Shown piece after piece: positions 26,496-37,634 of a stretch of 64,000 nt of DNA. Every line of letters begins with the position of its first letter. Positions within the stretch are counted from its first letter, which is position 1. A program made the translations under genes and the position numbers. The notes under the pieces were generated by a model that did no database searches, was not told where the DNA came from, and saw only the letters and a list, made by a program, of their open reading frames with translations. This stretch comes from Legionella donaldsonii. GTDB taxonomy: Bacteria; Pseudomonadota; Gammaproteobacteria; Legionellales; Legionellaceae. Location of the stretch: NCBI RefSeq assembly GCF_900452385.1, contig NZ_UGOA01000001.1:1187501-1251500 (forward strand), read 5' to 3'.

Positions 26496-29441
26496 TTATT
26501 CCTTGCGACGTGTGTATAAGATATCAATCCCGCTTGCAGTAAGACTGGCATTGACTTGGATACTAAAAAATTTATTGAGTAAATAGGTTAGTGTGAGGAC
26601 GTTACTATCTGATTGTGCCAAACCAAAGTTATAACTTAGATATAAACGTTTAGACAATGATTTTCCTACAATGACCGATTTTTTCTCGGTAGTTTGCTTG
26701 GTGTTGTAATTATACTCCGGATTCGTTTCGTAATTGAAATCTAATCCCAAGGTTTGTTTGACCTGGTCGATCATTTGTAATCCTCCTGTCCCTGAATCAA
26801 GATTCATAGAGGATATTGCTGCAAGCAATAATTGACCTCCACTCTTATTAGCACGATTAATTGGTTTTCGCAGAATGAGTAGAGACAAAATATCCCCTTG
26901 CTGCAACGTAGGGGGGTCAGAAAATAGTGCTACTTTAGGTGCATTCAATCGTCCAGTGATCTCAATTCCTACAGTTGTTTTCCTACCGAAATCCACCGTT
27001 TTTAAATTGGTTGCATTAAAATCAAGTAATTCATTTGAGCCTGCAAACGCGCTATTTGCGTTGGTGAATTGACGGACGGCTCGTACATGAATGCTAGGAT
27101 TATCAATTAAACCACCCGTGAACAGTAATTGACCTTGTTTAATTGTCAAATCTTGTCCATAAGCTTTGTACTGACCATCACGAATATTTAATTCACCGCT
27201 GGCAGTCAAAGGGCCTTGGGGGAGTTGGCGCAGACGAATAGCACCCGTAAGAAAACCACGTAACCCTTGTACACTAATAGCAACGTCGTTCCCCATTTCA
27301 ACACGGATATCCGTATCAAGATGTAAAGGATTGAGAGGCGGTTGTTCTTTACCTGCAAAAACCGCATCCCCAGATAAGCTAACTGAATTACTAAAGGATT
27401 GGGGTTTAATCTGGGCGTGAGGGATAAGGAGGGTACCTTTCATAGCCAGTGATGTCGGAGTAAATTCGAAGTTTAGGTTAGGGGAGACATTAATTTGGTA
27501 TTCCGGTGTATTAATTAGGGGGAAACTGTCCCCCCTAAGGGTTATTGTACCTCTAACAGCGGGTGAAAAAACACCGTTACCTTTTAAGGTTAATGGTCTG
27601 CCATTTGAAACAACAGAGCCTTGTGTCTCCCAGTGCTGTGCCTGACTTTGAACTTTAATTTGTACGGGATTGAGCACAAGGCCTTGTTTGGGTAAGGAAA
27701 AACTGCCTTTTTCGAGTTGAATAAGTCCATCAATAATCGGTTTGGCGATAGTGCCTTTCGCGTTTAGAATGGCGTGGAGTTGTCCTTCTGCTTTACTAAT
27801 CTCTTTATTTAAATTACTAAGAAAAGCCAGTGAATTAACGTCTAGACGGAGAGAGCCCCGCAGGCTTTGGTCATTTGCCAAACCTTTTTGCAACTGAAAT
27901 TGTGGTAATTCAAGATTAAGAACTAATTGCTTGTGTGGATCAATCGTCAATTTGCCGTTGATAAGTAAATGTTGCGGATTTAAACGTACACGAAAGTTGC
28001 CGCCAGTAAATGGCAGGCTCGATAGCAAGCTGTCATCTGGTAATTGATAGCTGCCTGGGCGAACCCTGATTAGGGCCTCTCCCTTTGTTGCGCTGCTTAA
28101 CGACACTTTTGCAGTAATTGAGGTTTTTAAGCCAGCTAAATCAGGATGTAGAAGTTGCAGTTGAGGGAAGCTGGCAGTTGCCTGTAATTGATAAGGTGCT
28201 TTTCCTGATAGCCATAATTGATTAGCGCCTAAGATAATTTTGCCCTTTAACTGTTGATTTTGATAATCGAGGACTGCTTTCAATAAATTGTCGCGGTAGC
28301 GGGCAGTTAAGTTGCTCTTGAGTGATAAATTGCCAAGGGAATCGCCGGCAAACGCGGTGCTTAATTTCAATTGCCGTAAGGAGGATAGCGGATTTATCTC
28401 AGCATCGAAGGATTGTGCTGTCATCTGGCCCTGAATTTGCGGGCTATTTAGGGCATTATAAACGCAGTTAAAATCAATACGGCCTTGTGCTGATTTAACC
28501 GTGCTTACCGCATTAATGCTGTGTGGAGTAATTTTGCTATTCACTTCCCACTCTGCAGCTAAAGGGGAATTAAGAGTCGATTTGAGGCGCAGCGTTAAAT
28601 CCTCTGGCGAACCATCCACATGAATTTCCCCTTTACTGCTCTCCAGATTATATGCCTTATAAAGCGGCCATAAGATCGCTTGCCATTGTGCAGTGGTGTG
28701 GATTTCGTAACCATTCCTTAGTGTGCCATTGAGTGTAAGTTGGGCAGGATTAGTGAACTCACCATGCCAATGATAAAGAAAAAAATCACCGCCTAAATCA
28801 AGTTTGCCCTCTAAGGGGAATATTTTATTGGCAGACTGAAATCGCAATGCAGCTGACGCGGTAAAGGGCAGTTGGGGTTGCAGTTTGGCTTCAGCAATAA
28901 TGGCAATTTGATTTAAGTTCATTGCCAGTTTTTTAAGTTTCCATTGCTTGCTTGTTAGCCTGGCTTGCAAATTGATCGCATCGATTTGATGGATTATGCC
29001 GGCCTGGGTAATTTTTGTTTGCTTGATAGAGGCGTCTTTGATAGACAGGACAAATTGTAATTGTGGTAATTGGGCGTTAGTTTTCTCAGCCCCCGCTTTC
29101 TGGGGAGATAAATCAACCGTTAAACTATCGGCGTTTAGATGTTCGATAGTAATTTGATGGTGAAACAGGGCGCTTACTTGCCATTTTAACTGGAAATTGC
29201 TGAGTTCCACGGCAAATTGTTGATGCTGATAGCGCAGATGTTTAAACGAAAGCTGATCAATTAAACGTCCTTGTAATTGCTCAAAATGAAGTTGGCCAGG
29301 CAAAAAAATAGTTACCAGTTTGGCAGTGACGTAGAGTCCTGGGGTAGTTGTCACGAGGAAAATAAACAGACTAATCACCAGGATAAAAAGCAAAAACATG
29401 CTATAGAATGTGGAGCGCAGTGCTGTAATAAGGAAACGCAT
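26496..29441 (-). CDS. tamB: Translocation and assembly module inner membrane component
   Basis: 981 residues, shorter than E. coli TamB (about 1260). One N-terminal membrane anchor (residues ~10-35, FYSMFLLFILVISLFIFLV) is followed by a long beta-rich periplasmic stretch. A DUF490-type C-terminus carries the typical GDILSLLILRKP and YLSYNFGLAQSD segments. TamB spans the periplasm and works with TamA in outer membrane protein insertion and probably lipid transport. The start codon ATG directly follows the tamA stop (TAAATG), so the genes are translationally coupled. Confidence 0.92.
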   Translation of the reverse strand: MRFLITALRSTFYSMFLLFILVISLFIFLVTTTPGLYVTAKLVTIFLPGQLHFEQLQGRLIDQLSFKHLRYQHQQFAVELSNFQLKWQVSALFHHQITIEHLNADSLTVDLSPQKAGAEKTNAQLPQLQFVLSIKDASIKQTKITQAGIIHQIDAINLQARLTSKQWKLKKLAMNLNQIAIIAEAKLQPQLPFTASAALRFQSANKIFPLEGKLDLGGDFFLYHWHGEFTNPAQLTLNGTLRNGYEIHTTAQWQAILWPLYKAYNLESSKGEIHVDGSPEDLTLRLKSTLNSPLAAEWEVNSKITPHSINAVSTVKSAQGRIDFNCVYNALNSPQIQGQMTAQSFDAEINPLSSLRQLKLSTAFAGDSLGNLSLKSNLTARYRDNLLKAVLDYQNQQLKGKIILGANQLWLSGKAPYQLQATASFPQLQLLHPDLAGLKTSITAKVSLSSATKGEALIRVRPGSYQLPDDSLLSSLPFTGGNFRVRLNPQHLLINGKLTIDPHKQLVLNLELPQFQLQKGLANDQSLRGSLRLDVNSLAFLSNLNKEISKAEGQLHAILNAKGTIAKPIIDGLIQLEKGSFSLPKQGLVLNPVQIKVQSQAQHWETQGSVVSNGRPLTLKGNGVFSPAVRGTITLRGDSFPLINTPEYQINVSPNLNFEFTPTSLAMKGTLLIPHAQIKPQSFSNSVSLSGDAVFAGKEQPPLNPLHLDTDIRVEMGNDVAISVQGLRGFLTGAIRLRQLPQGPLTASGELNIRDGQYKAYGQDLTIKQGQLLFTGGLIDNPSIHVRAVRQFTNANSAFAGSNELLDFNATNLKTVDFGRKTTVGIEITGRLNAPKVALFSDPPTLQQGDILSLLILRKPINRANKSGGQLLLAAISSMNLDSGTGGLQMIDQVKQTLGLDFNYETNPEYNYNTKQTTEKKSVIVGKSLSKRLYLSYNFGLAQSDSNVLTLTYLLNKFFSIQVNASLTASGIDILYTRRKE

Positions 29442-31130
29442 TTATAAATCAGGCCCCATGCTTACGACAAACCTTGGTTTCCATCCTTTAATCCGATTAA
29501 AATGGTTATCCACCGCTTGTGCGAAACCGATTTTAATTGGTCCAATGGGCGATACCCACATTAAACCAATCCCCACATCATTTTGTAAACGTTTCAAACT
29601 TGGCATATAGACATCACCACTGTCTAAAAAACCTGTAAGATACCATTTGTCGACCGTTTCCTTCTGAATTTCAATGCCGCCATAACTAAGAATTTTCCCA
29701 GGTCCAAGCGAGTTATAGCTATAGGCTTTCAGGTTATCGGCTCCCCCAAGTAGCAGTGCCAGGGATAAAGGTAATTCATTAATGTTTGAAATTTGGGTTA
29801 TCCCTTGAATAGTATGAAAATAAAAGCGTGTGCGTAGGGCCGGCAAGGTAAGCGCAGCCTTGGCGTTAATTGATGCCTGCGCAAAGCTGACTTCCGATAA
29901 GATAGCCCTACTGGCTGCCAAACCATTGATCGTCACATTATAACCACTGGGGGAAAAAAGTTTGTCAGTCGTTTTAGACCAGGTGAACGTCGCGCGTGGA
30001 TATACACTGAGTTTTTCAATTTTAGGCGCACCGGTATAGTGGAAGCGTTCATACAAACCATTAATAGACAATATTCGTTGAAAGTCAGATAAAGTATGTT
30101 GTTGCGCGATTGAGGTTAGTACGGAATCACTATAACCGGCGTTATAGTTCATGTTCGCTAAATTAGTACTGATATTGTATTGATCCGTTACTGGATTTTG
30201 TCCCGGAATAATATATTGGGCTTGCAGGGAGCTTTCATTATAAGCACCTATACCGACGACATTAAATTTATGACCGGCCCGGTTTACGGGGACAACGTGA
30301 AAGCCTGCACGTCCTCGTATGCCCGTATCGGTACCGTAGCCAAGGCCTAATGAATAATTAATGCGATCTGCGCGTTGCAGATGAACATCAACAGGAATAT
30401 AGCGCTGACCATTCACTTGCGGTTTGATTGCCACATTGCTGAAATAACCGCTATCAACCAAATAGTTATTTAACGTCAATAGTTGTTCTGTTGTATAGGG
30501 TTGGCCATAGTGAAAGGGGAGATAGCGGTGGAGCAATTCCGGCGAGATGTAAGTGGGGTCAAATTTTACCTGGCCAAAATAATACTGTGGACCTGTATTA
30601 AATAACAAAATAATCTGGGCATTGTACCGATTCAGATCAATTAGAATTTCAGCTTTTTCGAATGATGAATGTAGATAACCCTGATTTTCCGCAGCACCAA
30701 CTAGACGTTGTTTGGCATCTTCATATTGGGCGCTATCCAGGGGCTTACCTTCCTTGAAAGGGAAGTCTTGTATTAGCCTGGTTAACTCCGAATTTTGTGC
30801 CCCTTCCCCACGAATTGCCACCTGCACCTTGGTAACAAGCATCTGTGGCCCGGGGATAATTGCAATGTGTAAAGGTTGTCTGCTTATGTGAATTTGGGGT
30901 TTAAAATACCCATAGGGCTGCATCGCTTTGGCAATATGCAAACGAAGTTCTGCATCCGTTTCCTGGCTCAGTGAAATGGTTTCATTCAATTCACTTAAGC
31001 GTAATTGGATGTTACTTAATAATTTCCCTTTCACACCACGAATATTAAATGGATTCTTATTACTGCTGGCCCCAAGGAGCAAGGGCAATCCTGTCAGAAG
31101 CAATAGAATGAGACCTATTTTTTTATTCAT
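29442..31130 (-). CDS. tamA: Translocation and assembly module outer membrane component
   Basis: 562 residues, close to E. coli TamA (577). Signal peptide MNKKIGLILLLLTGLPLLLG, then POTRA domains in roughly residues 25-260 and a 16-strand Omp85 barrel in the C-terminal half. The barrel ends with an aromatic-poor strand, KPRFVVSMGPDL. Motifs typical of Omp85 proteins include LGLGYGTDTGIRGRAGF and LLLGGADNLKAYSYNSLGPG. TamA pairs with TamB in the outer membrane. It starts the tamA-tamB-hemB cluster and lies about 100 bp downstream of mutS on the same strand. Confidence 0.92.
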   Translation of the reverse strand: MNKKIGLILLLLTGLPLLLGASSNKNPFNIRGVKGKLLSNIQLRLSELNETISLSQETDAELRLHIAKAMQPYGYFKPQIHISRQPLHIAIIPGPQMLVTKVQVAIRGEGAQNSELTRLIQDFPFKEGKPLDSAQYEDAKQRLVGAAENQGYLHSSFEKAEILIDLNRYNAQIILLFNTGPQYYFGQVKFDPTYISPELLHRYLPFHYGQPYTTEQLLTLNNYLVDSGYFSNVAIKPQVNGQRYIPVDVHLQRADRINYSLGLGYGTDTGIRGRAGFHVVPVNRAGHKFNVVGIGAYNESSLQAQYIIPGQNPVTDQYNISTNLANMNYNAGYSDSVLTSIAQQHTLSDFQRILSINGLYERFHYTGAPKIEKLSVYPRATFTWSKTTDKLFSPSGYNVTINGLAASRAILSEVSFAQASINAKAALTLPALRTRFYFHTIQGITQISNINELPLSLALLLGGADNLKAYSYNSLGPGKILSYGGIEIQKETVDKWYLTGFLDSGDVYMPSLKRLQNDVGIGLMWVSPIGPIKIGFAQAVDNHFNRIKGWKPRFVVSMGPDL

Positions 31131-31230
31131 AAAGCGATAACATATTACATCAATAGACTTCTTTCGATGCCAGTATTTTCAGTATTCGAGTACCGTAGTT
31201 ACAAAGCAGGTTCTAAATTTTGAAAAAAAT

Positions 31231-33771
31231 CTAATCTGTTATTTCGTTTGCCTCCAATGCTTTTAGACGATAGACCAATTCGAGTGCTTCACGAGCTGAA
31301 AGATTATCGGCATCAATTTTCGCTAACTCACGCAGTACAGGTGCCAGGGGTTTCACTGTAGTTGCAGGGGCTGGTTGTTGAGGAGACTGTTGTTGAACCA
31401 GATCCAAATGAGTCGTAGCAAGATGCAAAACTTCAGCGGGAAGGCCGGCAAGTTGCGCTACTTCGAGGCCATAACTGCGATTGGCAGGGCCTTCTTCTAC
31501 CCGATATAAAAAAACAATACGGCCTGTTGCCAATGTGGCTTGTAAATGAATATTTCTGATGCGATCCATTTGTTCAGGTAACTGGGTTAATTCGAAATAA
31601 TGAGTCGAAAACAAACTGTAGGCCTTGACGGTTTCGGCCAGATAGATACAGGTTGCGTAGGCCAGTGCCATCCCATCATAAGTACTGGTACCCCGTCCTA
31701 TTTCATCAATAAGAACAAGACTTTTAGCGGTTGCCTGGCGTAGAATATGGGCTGTTTCAGTCATCTCGACCATGAAGGTGGAGCGCCCTGAGGCCAGATC
31801 GTCACTCGCTCCAATGCGTGTGAAAATCTTATCGATAGGACCTATTTGTACCTGTCTAGCCGGTACATAACTCCCTAGATGCGCGAGCAAGACAATTAAA
31901 GCATTTTGGCGCATGTAGGTCGATTTACCTCCCATATTAGGGCCGGTAATCAAGAGCATATTTTGTTTATCATCCAGCTCTAAATCATTGGCAATGAATT
32001 GCTGTTGCAGAACTTGTTCTACCACCGGATGGCGTCCGGCATGAATGTGAATACCGGGTTTGCTAACTAATTCTGGACAGCACCATTTCAGGCTTTGTGC
32101 TCGTTCAGCAAAATTATTGAGCACATCAAGTTGGGCAATTGCCTGTGCCAATTGAGAGAGCGAAGTAATGTATTGTTGTATTTCTTCCAGTAAATTTTCA
32201 TAAAGCCATTTTTCTCTTGCAAGGGCTTTGACTTCTGCGGACAAGACTTTTTCTTCAAATAACTTTAATTCCGGTGTGATATAGCGCTCAACATTTTTTA
32301 ACGTCTGTTTTCGTTGATAATTTGCAGGCGCTTTCTCTGCCTGATTGCGTGATAACTCAATGTAATAGCCTTGCACGCGATTGTAGCCAAATTTCAGCGA
32401 CGAGAGCCCGGAACGTTTTTTCTCGTCATTTTCCAAGGTAATGAGTTTTTCCGCAGCATGGTTGTTTAAGGTTCTTAATTCATCAAGCTCTTCATCAAAA
32501 CCCGTTGCAATGACACCACCATCACGAATTAACATGGGTGGATTGTCGACAAGGGCCGCGGTTAAGAGGTTGTGTAATACTGGCTGCGCAATTAATTGTC
32601 CTGCCAGTGTTTGTGTTAAAGAGGCTTTGTTTTGGGCAACTGTTGCATGCAATTCGGGTAAGAGAGCCAACGTTTGACGCAATTGCACCAGATCACGGGG
32701 TCTGGCCGATTTAAGCGCAATACGGGAGACAATTCTTTCTACATCACAGAGTTGCCGTAAGAGCGGTTGTAACAGAGTATCTTGCTTTTTCTCAATCAGT
32801 TCTTTAACTGCTTGCTGGCGTTGCTGGATTGCACTATGTTGACTCAGGGGCCTGCCAAGCCAGCGCTTTAGCAAACGACTACCCATCGCGCAGGCTGTGT
32901 AATCAAGAACGGCGAGTAAGCTATTTTCTCGTCCTCCTTGATAATTTTCAAATAATTCCAAATGCTTTTGTGTGGAAGCATCTAATTGTAAATAATCACT
33001 ATTTTGTTCCAGCGTTATACTGGTTAAATGCGGCAAAGCCTGGCGTTGCGTCGCTTCTAGATAAGCCAATAAACAGCCTGCCGCAGGGAAGGCATTGCCA
33101 TAGTCTTTTTCGCCAAAAGCACTCAAATCGCTAACTGCAAATTGCTCACATAGACGTTGACGAGCTCGTTCGGGGGCAAAATCCCATGCCGGGCGAATTT
33201 TTACCCGCTCATTATTACGTAGACAATTGATAGCAATGGCATCTTGTAGCAGAATTTCTACTGGTTGCAGGCGGTTGATTTCAGCAATAAGTTGTTCTTC
33301 ATCGCCTACTTGTAACAAGTGAAAACGGCCACCACTTAAATCGACCCAAGCGAGGCCATATTGCTTCGCCTGAGGATGAATGGCAAGTAATATATTGTCT
33401 CGCCGCGCATCGAGAAGCGCCTCATCGGTTACTGTTCCTGGCGTGATAATACGGGTGACTTGGCGCTCAACAGGGCCTTTGCTCGTAGCTGGATCCCCAA
33501 TTTGCTCGCAAATGGCGACAGATTCACCTTTCTTTAATAAGCGTGCCAGATAATTTTCAACCGCGTGATAAGGAACACCAGCCATTGGTATTGGTTTATC
33601 GGCCGATTGCCCACGATGAGTTAAGGTGAGATCGAGCAGTTGCGATGCCCGTTTGGCATCATCATAAAAAAGCTCATAAAAATCACCCATGCGATAAAGG
33701 AGAAGCATATCAGGGTAATCGGCTTTGATGCGTAAATATTGCTGCATCATGGGAGTATGACTAACAGACAT
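31231..33771 (-). CDS. mutS: DNA mismatch repair protein MutS
   Basis: 846 residues, normal for MutS1. The mismatch-reading Phe-X-Glu motif is present as [15 protein letters not shown] near residue 30. The ATPase domain has Walker [14 protein letters not shown] near 610, Walker [17 protein letters not shown] and the signature [10 protein letters not shown]. The C-terminal ~50 residues after a Pro/Gln-rich linker ([13 protein letters not shown]) form the tetramerisation region ([20 protein letters not shown]). MutL is not in the window. A plain ATG start is at 33771. Confidence 0.97.
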   Translation of the reverse strand: MSVSHTPMMQQYLRIKADYPDMLLLYRMGDFYELFYDDAKRASQLLDLTLTHRGQSADKPIPMAGVPYHAVENYLARLLKKGESVAICEQIGDPATSKGPVERQVTRIITPGTVTDEALLDARRDNILLAIHPQAKQYGLAWVDLSGGRFHLLQVGDEEQLIAEINRLQPVEILLQDAIAINCLRNNERVKIRPAWDFAPERARQRLCEQFAVSDLSAFGEKDYGNAFPAAGCLLAYLEATQRQALPHLTSITLEQNSDYLQLDASTQKHLELFENYQGGRENSLLAVLDYTACAMGSRLLKRWLGRPLSQHSAIQQRQQAVKELIEKKQDTLLQPLLRQLCDVERIVSRIALKSARPRDLVQLRQTLALLPELHATVAQNKASLTQTLAGQLIAQPVLHNLLTAALVDNPPMLIRDGGVIATGFDEELDELRTLNNHAAEKLITLENDEKKRSGLSSLKFGYNRVQGYYIELSRNQAEKAPANYQRKQTLKNVERYITPELKLFEEKVLSAEVKALAREKWLYENLLEEIQQYITSLSQLAQAIAQLDVLNNFAERAQSLKWCCPELVSKPGIHIHAGRHPVVEQVLQQQFIANDLELDDKQNMLLITGPNMGGKSTYMRQNALIVLLAHLGSYVPARQVQIGPIDKIFTRIGASDDLASGRSTFMVEMTETAHILRQATAKSLVLIDEIGRGTSTYDGMALAYATCIYLAETVKAYSLFSTHYFELTQLPEQMDRIRNIHLQATLATGRIVFLYRVEEGPANRSYGLEVAQLAGLPAEVLHLATTHLDLVQQQSPQQPAPATTVKPLAPVLRELAKIDADNLSAREALELVYRLKALEANEITD

Positions 33772-34114
33772 GACACTCTAAGGCGATAAGTTTGGGGAGA
33801 TTCTAGCAAAAGCAGTTGAACAAGTCAGTAAAACATAGCTTGGTATCAATGTCGGGATTACCAGGGCAAGCTAAATTTTCTTATTGGTTTGTCATGGTTG
33901 CTTTTTCCAAAAGCAATCGGGATTCGAATCGCGATGCTAGCCAATTCATTAGTAAAAAGCCAAAATTAAGATACTGTAAACAGATGTCACTCCCATGAGA
34001 GAGCATTTCTGATATAAAAATTAATATTCCGATTTGCCAATTACGGTAAAATTGGCCATTATGCTAGGCTACCTTTTTATATGACATTTTTTTCAGCAAT
34101 GGAGAGCATGGCCT
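33772..34114. other. Intergenic region between mutS and the DadA-like gene
   Basis: 343 bp between divergent genes, AT-rich. A 7-bp inverted pair GCCAATT / AATTGGC lies around 34036-34056, close to where the plus-strand promoter should be, and a GGAG ribosome site precedes the ATG at 34115. No RNA gene or credible small ORF was seen. Confidence 0.4.
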
Positions 34115-35353
34115 ATGAAATTTGATGCCCTTGTGCTTGGCGGCGGAATTGTTGGTGTATCGGTTGCCACTCATTTACAAATGCGCGGACGTTCGGTTGC
34201 TTTGGTGGATCTGAAATTTCCAGGAAGTGAAACCTCGTTTGGCAATGCTGGATTAATTCAGCGTGAAGGTGTGTATCCTTATGCTTTCCCAAGAGATATT
34301 GGTTCCCTGATTAAATATGCTTTGAACCGCTCACCGGAAGCCAGATATCACTTAACTTCCTTACTAAAATTGGCACCTTTTCTATGGAAATACTGGTTTC
34401 ATTCTCATCCATCCCGCCACGCCGAGATTGCTCGCTCTTATGCAACGCTAATCCAATATAGTTTATCGGAACATCATTCGCTGGCTGAGGCAGCAGACGC
34501 TAAACATTTGTTTCGCTCCGGAGGGTGGCTTAAAGTTTTTCGTAGCGCGAAAAAGCAGGATATTGAAACAAGGTTTGCTGAAAAATGCCTGGCTGAGCAT
34601 GGCGCCAAATTTGAGGAATTGAATGCCGACACCTTACGTCAGATTGAACCCGATCTTGATCAATCTTTGTTAGGCGCCCTTCGTTATACGCAGTCTGAGG
34701 CGGTCAGTGACCCTGGTGCGTTGGTCGCTGCTTATGCAAAGCACTTTGAGCGTATTGGTGGGCGCTTTTTCTTTGGAGATGCCTGCAAGCTATCTGATCA
34801 GTGGACACTCAAGACAGAGCAGGGCGAGATTAAAGCAGATTCTGCTGTGATTACCTTAGGACCATGGTCGGATATATTAAGTGCTCGATTGGGCTATCGG
34901 TTCCCACTGGCTGTTAAACGTGGATACCATATGCATTATGATATGAAACCGGATACATGCCTCAATCACCCGGTGTTGGATGTCGAAAATGGCTATGTTA
35001 TGGCGCCAATGACACGCGGGATCCGGCTAACGACGGGCGCTGAATTTGCGCGTCGTGACTCGCGAAAGACGCCAGTACAACTTAACTGTGTAGAGCCTAT
35101 TGCACGCACGCTTTTCCCTATTACCAAACGACTTGAAGAAAAGCCCTGGATGGGTTGCCGTCCATGTACCCCGGATATGCTTCCCATTATTGGCCAGGCA
35201 CCTCGCCATAAAGGGCTATGGTTTGCTTTTGGACATGCCCATCATGGCCTGACTTTGGGACCGGTTACGGGACGTTTGGTTGCGGAGATGATAACGGGCT
35301 CCGATTTGATAACGAATCCCTTACCATTCAGTGCGAATCGTTTTAGCGCATGA
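34115..35353 (+). CDS. DadA-like FAD-dependent D-amino acid dehydrogenase
   Basis: 412 residues. DAO-type flavoprotein: the N-terminal FAD-binding loop is LVLGGGIVGVSVATHLQMRG, followed by SFGNAGLIQ, a DadA-style segment. The C-terminal GCRPCTPDMLPIIGQAP and HAHHGLTLGPVTGRLVAEM close the FAD site. DadA enzymes oxidise D-amino acids such as D-alanine to 2-oxo acids at the inner membrane and feed electrons to the respiratory chain. No alr/dadX racemase is adjacent. Substrate is not determined by sequence alone, so I leave the symbol blank. GGAG lies just upstream of the ATG. Confidence 0.85.
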   Translation: MKFDALVLGGGIVGVSVATHLQMRGRSVALVDLKFPGSETSFGNAGLIQREGVYPYAFPRDIGSLIKYALNRSPEARYHLTSLLKLAPFLWKYWFHSHPSRHAEIARSYATLIQYSLSEHHSLAEAADAKHLFRSGGWLKVFRSAKKQDIETRFAEKCLAEHGAKFEELNADTLRQIEPDLDQSLLGALRYTQSEAVSDPGALVAAYAKHFERIGGRFFFGDACKLSDQWTLKTEQGEIKADSAVITLGPWSDILSARLGYRFPLAVKRGYHMHYDMKPDTCLNHPVLDVENGYVMAPMTRGIRLTTGAEFARRDSRKTPVQLNCVEPIARTLFPITKRLEEKPWMGCRPCTPDMLPIIGQAPRHKGLWFAFGHAHHGLTLGPVTGRLVAEMITGSDLITNPLPFSANRFSA

Positions 35354-35434
35354 TGTTTGGATGTTTGTAGAATTTATAGATTCCTAAATTCACACTATAG
35401 TATTTATAAGCGGATAATTAGAGCCAAGAGGATT

Positions 35435-35794
35435 ATGAAACGTAACTGGGATATGATTAGAAATATACTCTTCAAAGTGGAAGAGCTTTCACCAAATGCA
35501 CTGTTGACGTTAGACAGTTTTCCTATAGATGAACACAACGAAATTTCCTACCATTTGGAAATAATGGAAGAAGCGGGATTAATCAAAGGCAAAATCCATA
35601 AAACACCAGGCGGTTCTCCGCATGGGTTCCATTTGATTCGCCTGAGCTGGCTTGGGCATGATTTTTTGGAGTGTATTCGTTCCGATGCGATATGGAAACA
35701 AATAAACGATCAGCTTGGTTCCAAAAAAGTGGGCATGAGTATTGAAAACATTATGATGATATCTCAAGGTATTTCAAAAAGACTGTTATCTTAA
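35435..35794 (+). CDS. DUF2513-like small protein
   Basis: 119 residues from the ATG at 35435, which has an AGAGG ribosome site; the open frame upstream of it lacks one. The sequence MKRNWDMIRNILFKVEEL, the segment ISYHLEIMEEAGLIKG and LSWLGHDFLECIRSDAIWK resemble DUF2513 proteins. These are small winged-helix-like proteins of unknown function, often found on mobile elements. It follows the DadA-like gene by 80 bp and converges with potD. Its position among stable chromosomal genes suggests an old acquisition, which is inference. Confidence 0.7.
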   Translation: MKRNWDMIRNILFKVEELSPNALLTLDSFPIDEHNEISYHLEIMEEAGLIKGKIHKTPGGSPHGFHLIRLSWLGHDFLECIRSDAIWKQINDQLGSKKVGMSIENIMMISQGISKRLLS

Positions 35795-35841
35795 TAATCA
35801 TTTTTTCCGCTGGTATTAATCCACCTTATAGCCATGCAGCA

Positions 35842-36870
35842 TTAAAATGCCAGTTTTAATTGCTGCCAATAGAGGTTATAAAGTGCCAAAGTCTCTTCAC
35901 CAACATCGCGTTGAAAGTGGCCGCGCTTAAGTGTTTCGGCTGAGGGGTAGACAACCTTATTTTCACTCACTGATTTAGGTAATAATTCGCGTCCTTTCGC
36001 ATTGGTAATCGCATGCCCTTCGGCGAGTGCGATTTTCGCACTGATTTCAGCCTGGAGCATGAAATTAATAAATTGATAGGCTTCATCAGGATGTGGCGGG
36101 CTAAGAGGCATTGCCAAACAATCAACCCAAATTACAAAGCCATCGTTGGGGTAAACAAAGTCAATTCTGTTATTTTCGGCATGCGCTTTAAAAGCATCCC
36201 CATTCCAGGCAGAGCCGGCTATGGCATCTTCATCGATCATAATGGCCTGAATGCTGTCACTGGCAAATAATTTGATATTAGGAACAAGTGCCAGTAGGCG
36301 TTGATAGGCCGCTTCAATGTGTTTGGGATCGCTATCATTAGGATTAAAGCCGAGGCTCATCAAGGCAATAGCAAACACTTCTCTTGAGTCATCAAGCAAC
36401 ATCAATTGCCGGCGCCAACGACTTTGCCAGAGAGTATTCCAGCTACGTGGTGTCATTTTGACGAAGTCTCGATTGAAAAAGATGCCCGTAGCCCCCCAAA
36501 TTAAAGGCACACTGTAACGGTTGCCTGGATCATAGTTATTATTGGTAAAGCGCTCATCCAAATTGGCAAGATTAGGTAAGCGAGTTTGATCAAGTGGCGT
36601 GAGCATACCTTGTCTTTGCATGCGCTCAACATAATAAGCAGAGGGAAGGATGACATCATAAATACTTTTGCCACTTGCTTTTAATTTGGCGTACATCGTT
36701 TCATTACTGTCATACGTAGAAAAATTAACCCTAATCCCTGTTTGTTGTTCAAATTGTTGTATGACCTTTTTGGGAATTTCTCCTCCCCAGACGTAGACAT
36801 TGACCACTTTATTGGCATGGGCAGAAAAAGAGGCCGTTATCATTAGAAGAAAAAAGCGTAGAATTTTCAT
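35842..36870 (-). CDS. potD: Spermidine/putrescine ABC transporter, periplasmic binding protein
   Basis: 342 residues with signal peptide MKILRFFLLMITASFSAHA. Family-1-type solute-binding protein: VNVYVWGGEIPKKVIQQFEQ, the hinge-region GKSIYDVILPSAYYVERM, and SAWNGDAFKAHAENN correspond to PotD/PotF segments. It captures polyamines in the periplasm for PotABC. It is the last gene of the operon and overlaps potC by 4 bp. Which polyamine is bound cannot be told from what I can see. Confidence 0.93.
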   Translation of the reverse strand: MKILRFFLLMITASFSAHANKVVNVYVWGGEIPKKVIQQFEQQTGIRVNFSTYDSNETMYAKLKASGKSIYDVILPSAYYVERMQRQGMLTPLDQTRLPNLANLDERFTNNNYDPGNRYSVPLIWGATGIFFNRDFVKMTPRSWNTLWQSRWRRQLMLLDDSREVFAIALMSLGFNPNDSDPKHIEAAYQRLLALVPNIKLFASDSIQAIMIDEDAIAGSAWNGDAFKAHAENNRIDFVYPNDGFVIWVDCLAMPLSPPHPDEAYQFINFMLQAEISAKIALAEGHAITNAKGRELLPKSVSENKVVYPSAETLKRGHFQRDVGEETLALYNLYWQQLKLAF

Positions 36871-37634
36871 ACTGATTTACCCGATAAGCGATGTGAAATG
36901 ATAACTAATACCATCGATATCAGCAGAGTAATCGTACATAAGGCATTCAGCTCCGGGGTTACACCTGCCCTAACCAGGGAATAAATGGTGAGCGGTAAGA
37001 TATTAAAATCAGGACCAGCAACAAAGTAGCTGATAATGACATCATCGAACGATAAAGTGAAACAAAGCAAAAAGGCACTTAAAACGCCTGGCCATAATAA
37101 GGGCAGCAGAATTTTAGTTAAGGCAATCCAACGACTCGCTCCTAAATCCAGGGCACTGAAATAGATATTGGGATCAAGGGTATGAATGCGGCTATTGATT
37201 GTTAACACCACAAAAGGAATGCAGAACGTGATATGTGCAATTAATAAGCTTGAAAAGCCTAAAGGAATATTGCTGGCATTAAAAAATAAAAGCAAGGCAA
37301 CACCAAGAACCAAATCCGGAATAATAATCAACAATAATAATAAGGCATACAGGAAATGGCTGTGCTTACTGCGAAAGAGAAATAGATGGACGCAGGTTAG
37401 TACGCCTATCGTAGTAGCTGCAATGGATGCGCTGAGTCCTAACAGAATGGAATGTAGAAAAGAGGACCATAACCCGCGATCATGGAAAAGTTCTATGTAC
37501 CAGCGTAAAGAGAAGCCATGCCACTGCAGGGAAAATTTGGTGTTATTGATTGAGTAAACGATCAAAACCAAGATAGGAAAATAAAGTATGAGATAAACAA
37601 GACTCAAAAATGTTTTTTGCGCCAAGGCCTTCAA
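36867..37634 (-). CDS. potC: Spermidine/putrescine ABC transporter permease PotC
   Basis: 255 residues with six membrane segments. The cytoplasmic EAA loop is present as ALDLGASRWIALTKILLPLLWPG, which contacts the PotA ATPase. Typical PotC N-terminus with LVYLILYFPILVLIVYSINNTKF. Overlaps potB and potD by 4 bp each (ATGA), so translation is coupled. Confidence 0.93.
   Translation of the reverse strand: MKALAQKTFLSLVYLILYFPILVLIVYSINNTKFSLQWHGFSLRWYIELFHDRGLWSSFLHSILLGLSASIAATTIGVLTCVHLFLFRSKHSHFLYALLLLLIIIPDLVLGVALLLFFNASNIPLGFSSLLIAHITFCIPFVVLTINSRIHTLDPNIYFSALDLGASRWIALTKILLPLLWPGVLSAFLLCFTLSFDDVIISYFVAGPDFNILPLTIYSLVRAGVTPELNALCTITLLISMVLVIISHRLSGKSV

Noticed and set aside
33905-33925. 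tRNA-like T-loop motif (GATTCGAATC)
   Set aside because: The flanking sequence does not fold into a cloverleaf and no acceptor pairing is seen.
33816-33998. 60-codon ORF between mutS and the DadA-like gene
   Set aside because: TTG start without ribosome site and no protein-like features.
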